DNA of 9,201 bases from Chitinophagaceae bacterium (lineage in GTDB: Bacteria; Bacteroidota; Bacteroidia; Chitinophagales; Chitinophagaceae): contig CANHLV010000046.1 of the NCBI GenBank assembly GCA_947461495.1, forward strand, positions 1-9,201, written 5' to 3'. How positions within the stretch are numbered: position 1 is the stretch's first letter; the number at the start of each line of letters is the position of its first letter. Below, one piece after another: positions 1-5,732 of the stretch. Both the position numbers and the translations under genes were made by a program. The notes under the pieces were generated by a model. It did no database searches. It saw nothing but the letters and a program-made list of their open reading frames with translations, and was not told the DNA's origin.

Positions 1-2
1 AA

Positions 3-515
3 AGCAATACCGCAATTCAAGCTCAATATTTATCTGAAGAAGAAAAAAAAGTGATTTGGGTGTTGAATATGATCAGACAGAATCCTCAGTTATTTCTTAA
101 GACTGTTCTGTTGAATCCCAAATGTCATTATTATATAAAAGCTGAAAAAAGAGATTTTTATTTCAATTCGCTGATAACCAAATTAAAAACAATGAAGCCT
201 ATTAACAGTTTGCTGTTACCTGATTCTGCTGCATTTATCAGTGCTCGCTGCCATGCTGTTCAGTCGGGCAAAAATGGAATAATTGGACATGATCGATTAG
301 ACAGTGGATGTGAAAAAGATTTTCATGGTGAATGTTGTGATTATGGCAATAGTGATGCACTTGATATTTTATTAAACTTACTCATAGATAGGGGTATTCC
401 AGAATTAGGTCATCGAGTGATTTGCCTTTCTGATAGTTATCAAAAATTAGGAGTGTCTATACAACCTCATACTGTTTATCGTATAAATACTGTTCTCGAT
501 TTTAAATGGCCTTGA
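3..515 (+). CDS. CAP-domain (SCP/PR-1-like) protein, 5' end missing
   Basis: This reading frame is open from the left edge of the window, so the gene starts upstream. A GTG at 51 is in frame but is probably internal, because the preceding 16 codons (ending LSEEEKK) read as normal coding sequence into the helix VIWVLNMIRQNP. About 170 residues are visible. The C-terminal half matches the CAP superfamily: a first conserved His in the SARCHA segment (visible residue 84), GIIGH (His about 96), then CDYGNSDALDILLNLLIDRG, the hallmark GHR (136-138), and a final strand with the pattern LGVSIQP...INTVLDF. Many bacterial CAP proteins are secreted, but the signal-peptide region is not in the window and the function of the bacterial members is mostly unknown. 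The usual GEN-type glutamate is not obvious; CDYGN stands near that place. The gene converges with the minus-strand signalling operon, whose last stop lies 10 bp away. Family assignment is fairly firm and the role is unknown. Confidence 0.75.
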   Translation, partial: SNTAIQAQYLSEEEKKVIWVLNMIRQNPQLFLKTVLLNPKCHYYIKAEKRDFYFNSLITKLKTMKPINSLLLPDSAAFISARCHAVQSGKNGIIGHDRLDSGCEKDFHGECCDYGNSDALDILLNLLIDRGIPELGHRVICLSDSYQKLGVSIQPHTVYRINTVLDFKWP

Positions 516-525
516 TTAACTTGTT

Positions 526-1929
526 TTAAATGGGGATTTGTATAATCATTTTACATCCTTGGTTTGGGCTACTGTCAATTTCCATTGTTCCTGAAAATAA
601 TTCTGCCCTACGGCTGATATTGGCAAGTCCTATTCCTTTTTTGACAGACAAATAGTCAAATCCGATACCATTGTCTTCAATCGTAAAAATTAATTTATCA
701 ATTTCGAACTGCAGGCTGATTTTTATCTTGGAGGCATTCGCATATTTTACGATATTTCTCATCTGTTCCTGAAGTATACGATACAAGTTTAATTGTATAT
801 CGCTGCTTAGTTTTTTGTTGACTTTGGCAAAATCAATGTTCATTTTTAAGCTATATCTGTTGTCTGCATTGAAATTATTAAGCAATTCAATAAATGTATC
901 CTCAATGGTGGTTTCGCCAAAGAACGAAGGTGCCAGTCGATGTGAAATATTTCTTATTTCTTCTAATGCTAAATTGACAAACTCTTTTGATTTGTTTAGC
1001 CAGTGTAAAGCATTTGGGTCAATTTTATCTTTAAGCATTTCAAGGCTAAGTTGACTGCTAGCAAGAATTTGGCATACATTATCATGAAGCTCTGTGCCAA
1101 TTTCAAAACGTTCTTCTTCCTGAGTGTTGATGATGGCTTTTGTGATTTTATGTTCGTAGATTATTTTTTCAGTAATATCGATGGAGATAACTGATTCATA
1201 TTTTTTGTCGTTCATAGTAATAAGACTGCTGTAAATATCAACTACTATGATTTCATTATTTTTTTTTCTGTGCCTGAATCTTCCTTTATAAATATTATCA
1301 CTGAATGAAATAACTTTTGCTCTTGATAATTTTTCTGAAATGGAGTATTCATCTACAACAATATCAAATAATTTCATGTTTAAAAACTCAGCTTCAGCGT
1401 ATTGATAATGAGCGATGGCGGCATTGTTTACCTGTAAAAAATGATAATTCTCAATATCAAAAATCCACATGGGTTGGGGACTCAATTGAAACAGATTGCT
1501 ATATCTTTTTTCGGATTCTTCCAGTTGTAAACTTGTTTTTTTTCTTTCAATATTGAATTTTATGCTTTTAAGGAGAGTTGTCGCATTGATATCATCTTTT
1601 AATAAATAATCAGATACTTTTAAAGAAAGTGAACGAATGCTAAAATCAAGATCTGCAAATCCTGTCAATATGATAACGGGTACATGTGGTTTTAGGTCAA
1701 TTACTTCTTTAATTAGCAATTCCCCGGTTTTATCAGGAAGGGTGAGGTCAAGTAAAATAACATCCAACAACACAGAGGGGTCATTTAAAATTACAGCGGC
1801 TTCTGCATATCGTCTGGCATGCAAAATTGTTACATCAATGATTTTTTCTTCAAGATATTCTTTGATTAAAAAGAAATCGCCTTGGTTATCCTCAATTACT
1901 AAAACTGTTATTGGTTCTTTTTCTGTCAT
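526..1929 (-). CDS. Receiver-PAS-HisKA_3 histidine kinase (hybrid with N-terminal receiver)
   Basis: This is a cytoplasmic 467-residue protein with no membrane segment. Residues 8-125 form a receiver domain: acidic pair E13-D14, phosphoacceptor D61 in ILLDLTLPD, T89 in ILTG, and K111. This Lys is followed by DD and not by the usual Pro. A PAS domain follows at about 142-255 (FQLSPQPMWIFDIE start, VISIDITE end). The kinase is of the NarX/DegS (HPK7) type: His282 in ELHDNVCQIL, which keeps the DxxxQ phosphatase motif, then a HATPase_c domain with N392 in the N-box, DNGIGF (419-424) and KGIGLANISRRAEL. Here the receiver is the input, so this protein could receive phosphate from the HNOBA kinase two genes upstream and relay it onward. 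It is the last gene of the operon and starts 8 nt after the stop of the preceding response regulator, which implies co-transcription and probably coupled translation. The partner of its own His282 is not evident in this window. Domain calls are firm; the pathway is inferred. Confidence 0.92.
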   Translation of the reverse strand: MTEKEPITVLVIEDNQGDFFLIKEYLEEKIIDVTILHARRYAEAAVILNDPSVLLDVILLDLTLPDKTGELLIKEVIDLKPHVPVIILTGFADLDFSIRSLSLKVSDYLLKDDINATTLLKSIKFNIERKKTSLQLEESEKRYSNLFQLSPQPMWIFDIENYHFLQVNNAAIAHYQYAEAEFLNMKLFDIVVDEYSISEKLSRAKVISFSDNIYKGRFRHRKKNNEIIVVDIYSSLITMNDKKYESVISIDITEKIIYEHKITKAIINTQEEERFEIGTELHDNVCQILASSQLSLEMLKDKIDPNALHWLNKSKEFVNLALEEIRNISHRLAPSFFGETTIEDTFIELLNNFNADNRYSLKMNIDFAKVNKKLSSDIQLNLYRILQEQMRNIVKYANASKIKISLQFEIDKLIFTIEDNGIGFDYLSVKKGIGLANISRRAELFSGTMEIDSSPNQGCKMIIQIPI

Positions 1930-1937
1930 TCAATTGG

Positions 1938-2363
1938 TTATTTTTCAAAAACAGGTAAACAAACTATGGAGCCCCAGAATTCTTCAATTTTCATAATGAT
2001 TTCTATAAAACTATTTATATCAACAGGCTTCATAATAAAACAATTGGCTTGATTTAGATATGAAGTCATAATGTCTTTTTCAGAAGATGAAGTGGTGAGC
2101 ATAATCACAGGAATTTGCTTCAATGCATCATTTCCTTTAATAAATTTTAGTACTTCTTGTCCATTGTTTTTAGGAAGATTAATATCGAGTAAAATTATGT
2201 GTGGAAAATTTTTGACCGGTTGTGTAATCAAATCTGTAAGGTATTTGATGGCAAGTTCTCCATTTTTTAGAACTTCAATGTTGCTTGTCAATTTTCCGGA
2301 TTCCAGTGCTTCTCTTGTCAGTAAAATATCGCCTTCATTATCTTCAATCAAAAGTATATTCAT
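1938..2363 (-). CDS. Single-domain response regulator, Rcp1-like
   Basis: This 141-residue protein is a lone receiver domain with no output domain. The acidic pocket is E7-D8, the phosphoacceptor is D60 in ILLDINLPKNNG, the switch residue is T90 in VIMLTTSSSEKDI, and the conserved Lys-Pro is K112-P113. The C-terminal IEEFWGSIVCLP resembles the FW...V.LP tail of the Rcp1 family, whose founding member is the partner of the cyanobacterial phytochrome kinase Cph1. The upstream gene in this operon encodes a kinase with the same SHDLQEPLR H-box as Cph1, so they are a likely cognate pair. The gene starts 55 nt after that kinase's stop and ends 8 nt before the next kinase. With no effector domain, the protein probably acts through protein contact, as a phosphate shuttle or as a phosphate sink. 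Domain identity is very secure; the role is inferred from its neighbours. Confidence 0.93.
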   Translation of the reverse strand: MNILLIEDNEGDILLTREALESGKLTSNIEVLKNGELAIKYLTDLITQPVKNFPHIILLDINLPKNNGQEVLKFIKGNDALKQIPVIMLTTSSSEKDIMTSYLNQANCFIMKPVDINSFIEIIMKIEEFWGSIVCLPVFEK

Positions 2364-2418
2364 AATAAAATAGTTAATTTAGTTTTTAATTATTTAAATA
2401 AAAAATCTTGCTAACTGA

Positions 2419-4797
2419 TTAATTGGGTTCGAAAGGTATGGTAAAATGAAAAGAACTGCCCTTGCCGATTTCAGATTCTAGCCATATTTTACCTCCTAAT
2501 TTGTCTATGATTTTTTGTGAAATTGATAGACCAATACCTGTCCCTGAATATTCGTCCTTATTATGCAGTCGCTGAAAAATCTCGAAAATTTTCGAAAAAT
2601 ATTGTTTGTCAATACCAATTCCATTATCTGAAATGGTAAACATCCAGGAATCATTTAGGGACACGGCTTCAATAACGATTTCAGGTTTAATATCTTTTCG
2701 GTGATATTTTAAACCGTTAGAAATAATGTTTTGAAACAATTGCCTTATAGGAGTTTTGTAATTTTTTAACACAGGCAGGTTCTTTTTAACTATGACTGCA
2801 TTTAATTCTTCAATCTGTTTGCTGTGCAATACTTCAAAATCACTTACAATTTCATTGATATCAATAGCGCTTATTTTATCATTTGACTTTCCTACTCTTG
2901 AATACTCCAGTAAGTCAAGAATTATATGTCTCATTCGTTTTGCCCCATCGACTGCATAGAAAATGTATTCTTTTGCTTTTTCATCCAATGCGTCAGCATA
3001 TTTTTTTTCTAATTGAGTAAGAAAGCTAGTAATCATTCTGAGTGGTTCCTGAAGGTCATGAGATGCCACATAAGCGAACTGCTCTAGTTCACTGTTAGAT
3101 TTTTTAATAGACTCCATGGCTTCAATAACTTTCAATTCGGCAATTTTACTTTCGGTAATATCTACACCATAACCGACAACAAATTTTAGCTTATTGTTTT
3201 CAAAATAGGGAGAAAAAATTCTTAATTTATAATTTTTACTTCCATCAGGAGAGGTATGTTCGTCTACCCATTCTGTTTTTTCTTTGTTATTGATACATTC
3301 TTCAAACTTCGCTCTTCTAAATCTAGCCAAACCATCATCAATACCTTTAAGCTGGGTATAATCAAAATCGTTTTTCCCAATCATCCATTCTCTGATTTCT
3401 TTGTTCTTGATTCCATACTGATTTATAAAAAGATAGTTGTGACTAGGGTCGAAAACGGCTATGTCAGTAGGCAGATTATTGAGAATTTCATCTGTGAATT
3501 TCTTTTGATTTTTTAGTTCTTCATTTGCATTAATCGAATCTGTCACATCTCTTTCAACAGAAATCCAGTGTGTATATTCACCTTTTTCATTGACAATTGG
3601 GCTAATAGAAAAATTCACCCAGAAATCATTTCCATTTTTTTTATAATTTATGGTAGTGGCTTGAGAAGACTCCCAATTTTTTAATGCATTACTTATTTTA
3701 TCAAGCGTTTCTTTGTTTGTTTTTGGTCCTTGTAGTATTCTAGGATTTTTACCTTTTACATCATGAAGGTTGTATCCAGTCATTTTGGTAAAAGCTTCAT
3801 TTACATAAACTATAGGGTAATCATTTTTTATTTCTGTAATGATGACACTGTCGTTTGTATTGCTCACAACAGATTCCATAAGTCTTAAATGATGTTCTTC
3901 TTCTTTAATTTTTGTAATATCCTGCATGGAACCAATCATTCTTATGGCATAGCCATCTTCATTTCTGATGATAAAAGCTTTGTCTGAAACAAAAGCAAAA
4001 CTCCCATCAGCTTTCAAATAGCGATATTCTTGACTCCAATTATTTAAATCAGAGATTAAAAAACTATCAATACTGTTAGTGATTCGTTCATGATCTTCGG
4101 GATGAATTCTTTTTTCCCAGATATTAAATTTCATAGGTAGTTTACTGGTGTCATATCCAAAGAGTTTATTGAAGCCATCGCCATAAAACACCTCTCCGGT
4201 CATGATATCCCAATCCCAAATAGCTTCAGAAGTGGCTTTGTTTACATATTCATATCGCTTGTTGCTTTCTTCAAGAGCAGTTGTTAATTCTTCTAATTTA
4301 TTTTTAGCGGTTAATAATTCTTTTTTTTGCCAATTTATTTTTTCTATTGCGTTTCTCATATCCTCGTTTGCAATTTCCTGAGTCTTAAGCATGTGAAGAA
4401 AATCAATCATTGGATTGTGAGGAGGAAAATCATTTATTTGTAATCCGCTTTCAATAAGTTTATTGGCATCATCAAACCAAGGTGATCCGATAAAAATAAC
4501 TTGTTTGCTATTGTGTAGAAATTTGAACTGGCCTCTGAAAGTTATTGATTCCCGGTTGATAAATTTTATGAAGATTAACTGCTCATGAATAAGCTTGATT
4601 TGATCAAAATTTATAACAGGGGTATAAGGACGGACAATTGAAAACAATTTTTCAAAATTTGTCTCTGTTGAATCCGGAATGATTTTTTGTAATGATTGGC
4701 CCGTTTTTAAAATAGTGAGTGTATTATCCATTAAAATATAGAATGGAAATATATCATTAAAGTCATTGTAATCAAATGTCAATTGCGATGGGTTCAT
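2419..4797 (-). CDS. HNOBA-PAS-PAS-PAS sensor histidine kinase, partner of H-NOX
   Basis: The ATG at 4797 overlaps the H-NOX stop as ATGA, giving 792 residues. A TTG three codons upstream (4806) is in frame but less likely. Residues 9-137 match the HNOBA (H-NOX-associated) domain of soluble guanylate cyclases: FPFYILMDNTLTILKTGQSL, FRGQFKFL, VIFIGSPWFDD, GLQINDFPPHNPMIDFL. A charged helical segment (about 144-185) resembles the signalling helix. Three PAS domains follow, at about 187-297, 305-422 (LOV-like) and 434-552. The kinase core has HisKA His580 in SHDLQEPLR, N-box FQNIISNGLKYH (N690, N694), DNGIGI (724-729) and the SGTGIGLSIS lid region. I see no transmembrane segment, so it is probably cytoplasmic. 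Expected role: autophosphorylation controlled by NO-bound or NO-free H-NOX, with transfer to one or both downstream receivers. The +4 residue after the H-box His is Glu and not Thr or Asn, so the usual phosphatase residue is absent. Domain calls are strong; NO control is inferred from the H-NOX neighbour. Confidence 0.93.
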   Translation of the reverse strand: MNPSQLTFDYNDFNDIFPFYILMDNTLTILKTGQSLQKIIPDSTETNFEKLFSIVRPYTPVINFDQIKLIHEQLIFIKFINRESITFRGQFKFLHNSKQVIFIGSPWFDDANKLIESGLQINDFPPHNPMIDFLHMLKTQEIANEDMRNAIEKINWQKKELLTAKNKLEELTTALEESNKRYEYVNKATSEAIWDWDIMTGEVFYGDGFNKLFGYDTSKLPMKFNIWEKRIHPEDHERITNSIDSFLISDLNNWSQEYRYLKADGSFAFVSDKAFIIRNEDGYAIRMIGSMQDITKIKEEEHHLRLMESVVSNTNDSVIITEIKNDYPIVYVNEAFTKMTGYNLHDVKGKNPRILQGPKTNKETLDKISNALKNWESSQATTINYKKNGNDFWVNFSISPIVNEKGEYTHWISVERDVTDSINANEELKNQKKFTDEILNNLPTDIAVFDPSHNYLFINQYGIKNKEIREWMIGKNDFDYTQLKGIDDGLARFRRAKFEECINNKEKTEWVDEHTSPDGSKNYKLRIFSPYFENNKLKFVVGYGVDITESKIAELKVIEAMESIKKSNSELEQFAYVASHDLQEPLRMITSFLTQLEKKYADALDEKAKEYIFYAVDGAKRMRHIILDLLEYSRVGKSNDKISAIDINEIVSDFEVLHSKQIEELNAVIVKKNLPVLKNYKTPIRQLFQNIISNGLKYHRKDIKPEIVIEAVSLNDSWMFTISDNGIGIDKQYFSKIFEIFQRLHNKDEYSGTGIGLSISQKIIDKLGGKIWLESEIGKGSSFHFTIPFEPN

Positions 4798-5342
4798 ATT
4801 GTCCAACTTACTTTAAAGGTATCATGGTCATAACTGCTGTTTTTACTTTGAACAAGTTCAATATATATAGGGGTTTGATATATTTTTCCTAATCCTGAAA
4901 GCAATCCTCTTACAAATTCTTGAAGACTTGATCTTTTAGAGTAATAATGCAAAAGAATTTCATTTTCAGACATTTTGGTCACCTTGAATTCCGGCGCTAT
5001 AATTTTAGGATACATCAACATGATGTGATTGTGGAAATCGGGTAGGTTTATAATGAAATCTTTGAGGTTTTTTCCACCTGATTTTATCAAACCTGCGTAT
5101 TTTTTGTGAGTCGTATTTAAAATCCACCATTCCCCCATATTAAACAACACCAAGTCTGTAGAAATTTTTAAAACATTTGAAATTGATTTTATTAATTTAT
5201 AAGTCACCTCATCATCATAAACATCATTACTGATAAAAAAGTCTTCGCTAATTCCACTGTTAGCTTTGATTTCTATCCATTTATTTTCACCGTAATTCTC
5301 AATAATCTGCTCTTCGATTGACTTATTTATAATACCGTACAT
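4794..5342 (-). CDS. H-NOX (heme NO-binding, HNOB) sensor protein
   Basis: This 182-residue stand-alone H-NOX domain has the family's usual length. It opens MYGIINKSIEEQI, like other H-NOX proteins. The proximal heme-ligand His is H104 in LPDFHNHIMLMYP, matching LDALHDHL of guanylate cyclase beta-1. The propionate-binding YxSxR motif is Y133-S135-R137 in LHYYSKR. The conserved YP and AP that follow the proximal-His helix are present (YPKIIAPEF). The position aligned by eye with Ile145 of beta-1, or Tyr140 of the Thermoanaerobacter O2-binding protein, is F143. No distal Tyr is seen there, which suggests a NO-selective sensor and not an O2 binder. It is the first gene of a minus-strand operon, and its TGA overlaps the ATG of the next gene, an HNOBA-containing histidine kinase that is its probable partner. 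The ATG at 5342 is chosen because the family begins at this point. Assignment is very secure; ligand choice is inferred. Confidence 0.95.
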   Translation of the reverse strand: MYGIINKSIEEQIIENYGENKWIEIKANSGISEDFFISNDVYDDEVTYKLIKSISNVLKISTDLVLFNMGEWWILNTTHKKYAGLIKSGGKNLKDFIINLPDFHNHIMLMYPKIIAPEFKVTKMSENEILLHYYSKRSSLQEFVRGLLSGLGKIYQTPIYIELVQSKNSSYDHDTFKVSWTI

Positions 5343-5423
5343 TGTTATTTTGTAGAATTGATATGAAAAATATGTTGAAGAAAAATAAGTTGAATAATCA
5401 TTAAACAGACTTTTCTATTTGAA

Positions 5424-5485
5424 TTTAAGATATTTTCTTTAAAAGACTGCAATAAAAAACGAAAAAAAATGTTTTTAAGATATTT
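5424..5485. repeat. 12-bp direct repeat, copies exactly 50 bp apart
   Basis: TTTAAGATATTT occurs at 5424-5435 and again at 5474-5485, 50 bp apart start to start, which is close to five helical turns. The reverse complement of its first nine bases occurs at 5607-5615. The position between two divergent operons would suit a regulator's binding sites. The sequence is simple and AT-rich, so chance is a real alternative. Confidence 0.45.
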
Positions 5486-5531
5486 ATTTTTTCTTTGAAA
5501 ATAATATCAATAATTTATTAATTGCTTTAAT

Positions 5532-5582
5532 TATTTTTGATAAATATTTAAATTGGCTATTGTTTTTCAAATCATACTTTAT
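5532..5582 (+). promoter_or_regulatory. Candidate thr operon promoter(s), Bacteroidota type
   Basis: Bacteroidota sigma-A promoters follow roughly TTTG/TTG, about 19-21 nt, then TAnnTTTG. Two candidates exist. One pairs TTG at 5553-5555 with TACTTTAT at 5575-5582, spaced by 19 nt. The spacing is right and the -7 box is imperfect, and it would give a start near 5590 and a short leader before the ORF at 5625. The other is TATTTTTG at 5532-5539, a perfect -7 match but with no good -33 box upstream. Either would transcribe the leader peptide. This is inference from motifs only. Confidence 0.35.
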
Positions 5583-5624
5583 AAATTACAAGAAATTATG
5601 CCATACTATCTTAAAAATATCATT

Positions 5625-5672
5625 ATGACAAAAGTTACAACAACCCGCCAGGGTTGTACTATTTCATATTAA
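5625..5672 (+). CDS. Threonine operon leader peptide (attenuator ORF), thrL-like
   Basis: This 15-codon ORF, ATG to TAA, encodes MTKVTTTRQGCTISY. Five of the fifteen residues are Thr (ACA, ACA, ACA, ACC, ACT), three of them consecutive, and one is Ile, for which Thr is the precursor. It ends 60 nt before thrA, the first gene of threonine synthesis. The consecutive Thr codons (5637-5645) run into the 5' arm of a 7-bp hairpin, and a second hairpin lies between the stop codon and thrA. This is the layout of ribosome-mediated attenuation: when charged tRNA-Thr is scarce the ribosome would stall on these codons and change the RNA folding downstream. The peptide is not similar in sequence to the enterobacterial ThrL beyond its Thr/Ile content, so the call rests on composition, position and RNA structure. 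No Shine-Dalgarno sequence is seen, as is common in this phylum. Confidence 0.75.
   Translation: MTKVTTTRQGCTISY
5640..5657 (+). promoter_or_regulatory. Leader hairpin overlapping the Thr codons (pause/switch stem)
   Basis: ACAACCC (5640-5646) pairs perfectly with GGGTTGT (5651-5657) around the loop GCCA: seven base pairs, with three G-C pairs next to the loop and two more in the outer half of the stem. The 5' arm contains the last two of the three consecutive Thr codons. A ribosome stalled there would cover the 5' arm and release GGGTTGT. The freed GGTTGT (5652-5657) can pair with ACAGCC (5696-5701), which is the 3' arm of the next hairpin (five Watson-Crick pairs and one G-U). The two structures therefore compete. 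Confidence 0.65.
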
Positions 5673-5685
5673 TCGTAGGGCCTTT

Positions 5686-5722
5686 GCTGTTTTAAACAGC
5701 CTTTATCATTTATCATTTATTA
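5686..5722 (+). terminator. Attenuator terminator-like hairpin before thrA
   Basis: GCTGTTT (5686-5692) and AAACAGC (5694-5700) are perfectly complementary with one base between them, so a stem of five or six pairs with a three- to five-base loop can form. It is followed by CTTT and three T-rich heptamers (5702-5722) and not by an uninterrupted T run, so termination strength is uncertain. Its place between the leader stop and the thrA start, and the alternative pairing of its 3' arm with the leader, support an attenuator role. It could instead act by exposing or hiding the thrA start region. Confidence 0.5.
5702..5722 (+). repeat. Heptamer tandem repeat upstream of thrA
   Basis: Three consecutive 7-mers TTTATCA, TTTATCA and TTTATTA lie directly between the attenuator hairpin and the thrA start codon (10 nt further on). 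They give an unstructured T/A-rich spacer, which may act as the T tract of the hairpin or as an accessible ribosome entry region. Confidence 0.7.
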
Positions 5723-5732
5723 AATACCAATC

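Larger units (their letters stand above)
5343..5624. promoter_or_regulatory. Divergent intergenic region between H-NOX operon and thr leader
   Basis: This very AT-rich stretch must hold the promoters for the H-NOX operon (leftward) and the thr operon (rightward). No coding region or structured RNA is recognisable in it. It contains a 12-bp direct repeat TTTAAGATATTT (5424-5435 and 5474-5485), an inverted 9-bp part of it (TATCTTAAA, 5607-5615), and a perfect 10-bp palindrome TAAATATTTA (5541-5550) just upstream of the candidate thr promoter. No convincing promoter could be fixed for the H-NOX operon. The nearest -7-like box on the minus strand is TATTTTTC (5372 to 5365), without a clear -33 box. 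Confidence 0.55.

Noticed and set aside
51..53. GTG as the start of the CAP-domain gene
   Set aside because: The frame stays open with plausible coding sequence to the window edge, and the domain is incomplete without upstream residues, so this is an internal codon of a truncated gene.
498..545. Bidirectional terminator between the convergent CAP gene and the last kinase gene
   Set aside because: TTTTAAATGG occurs twice here as a direct repeat, but no stable hairpin with a T tract could be drawn.
815..2373. Several plus-strand ORFs of 79-119 codons opposite the signalling genes
   Set aside because: They lie antisense within well-conserved kinase and receiver genes, show no family features, and are shadows of the real frames.
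526..5342. A defence, phage or mobile island around the signalling genes
   Set aside because: No integrase, transposase, inverted terminal repeats or tRNA-edge signature is present, and base composition looks like that of the flanking thr genes.
5365..5372. TATTTTTC on the minus strand as the -7 box of the H-NOX promoter
   Set aside because: It matches seven of eight positions, but I find no TTG or TTTG at the proper distance upstream on that strand, so it is too weak to call in such AT-rich DNA.
5455..5476. AAAAAC...GTTTTT hairpin in the intergenic region
   Set aside because: The stem has almost only A-T pairs and a ten-base loop, so it is not credible as a terminator or structured RNA.
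5589..5720. A metabolite riboswitch in the thrA leader
   Set aside because: The transcribed leader is short and lacks any aptamer-like multi-stem core. The Thr-rich ORF with competing hairpins explains the region better.
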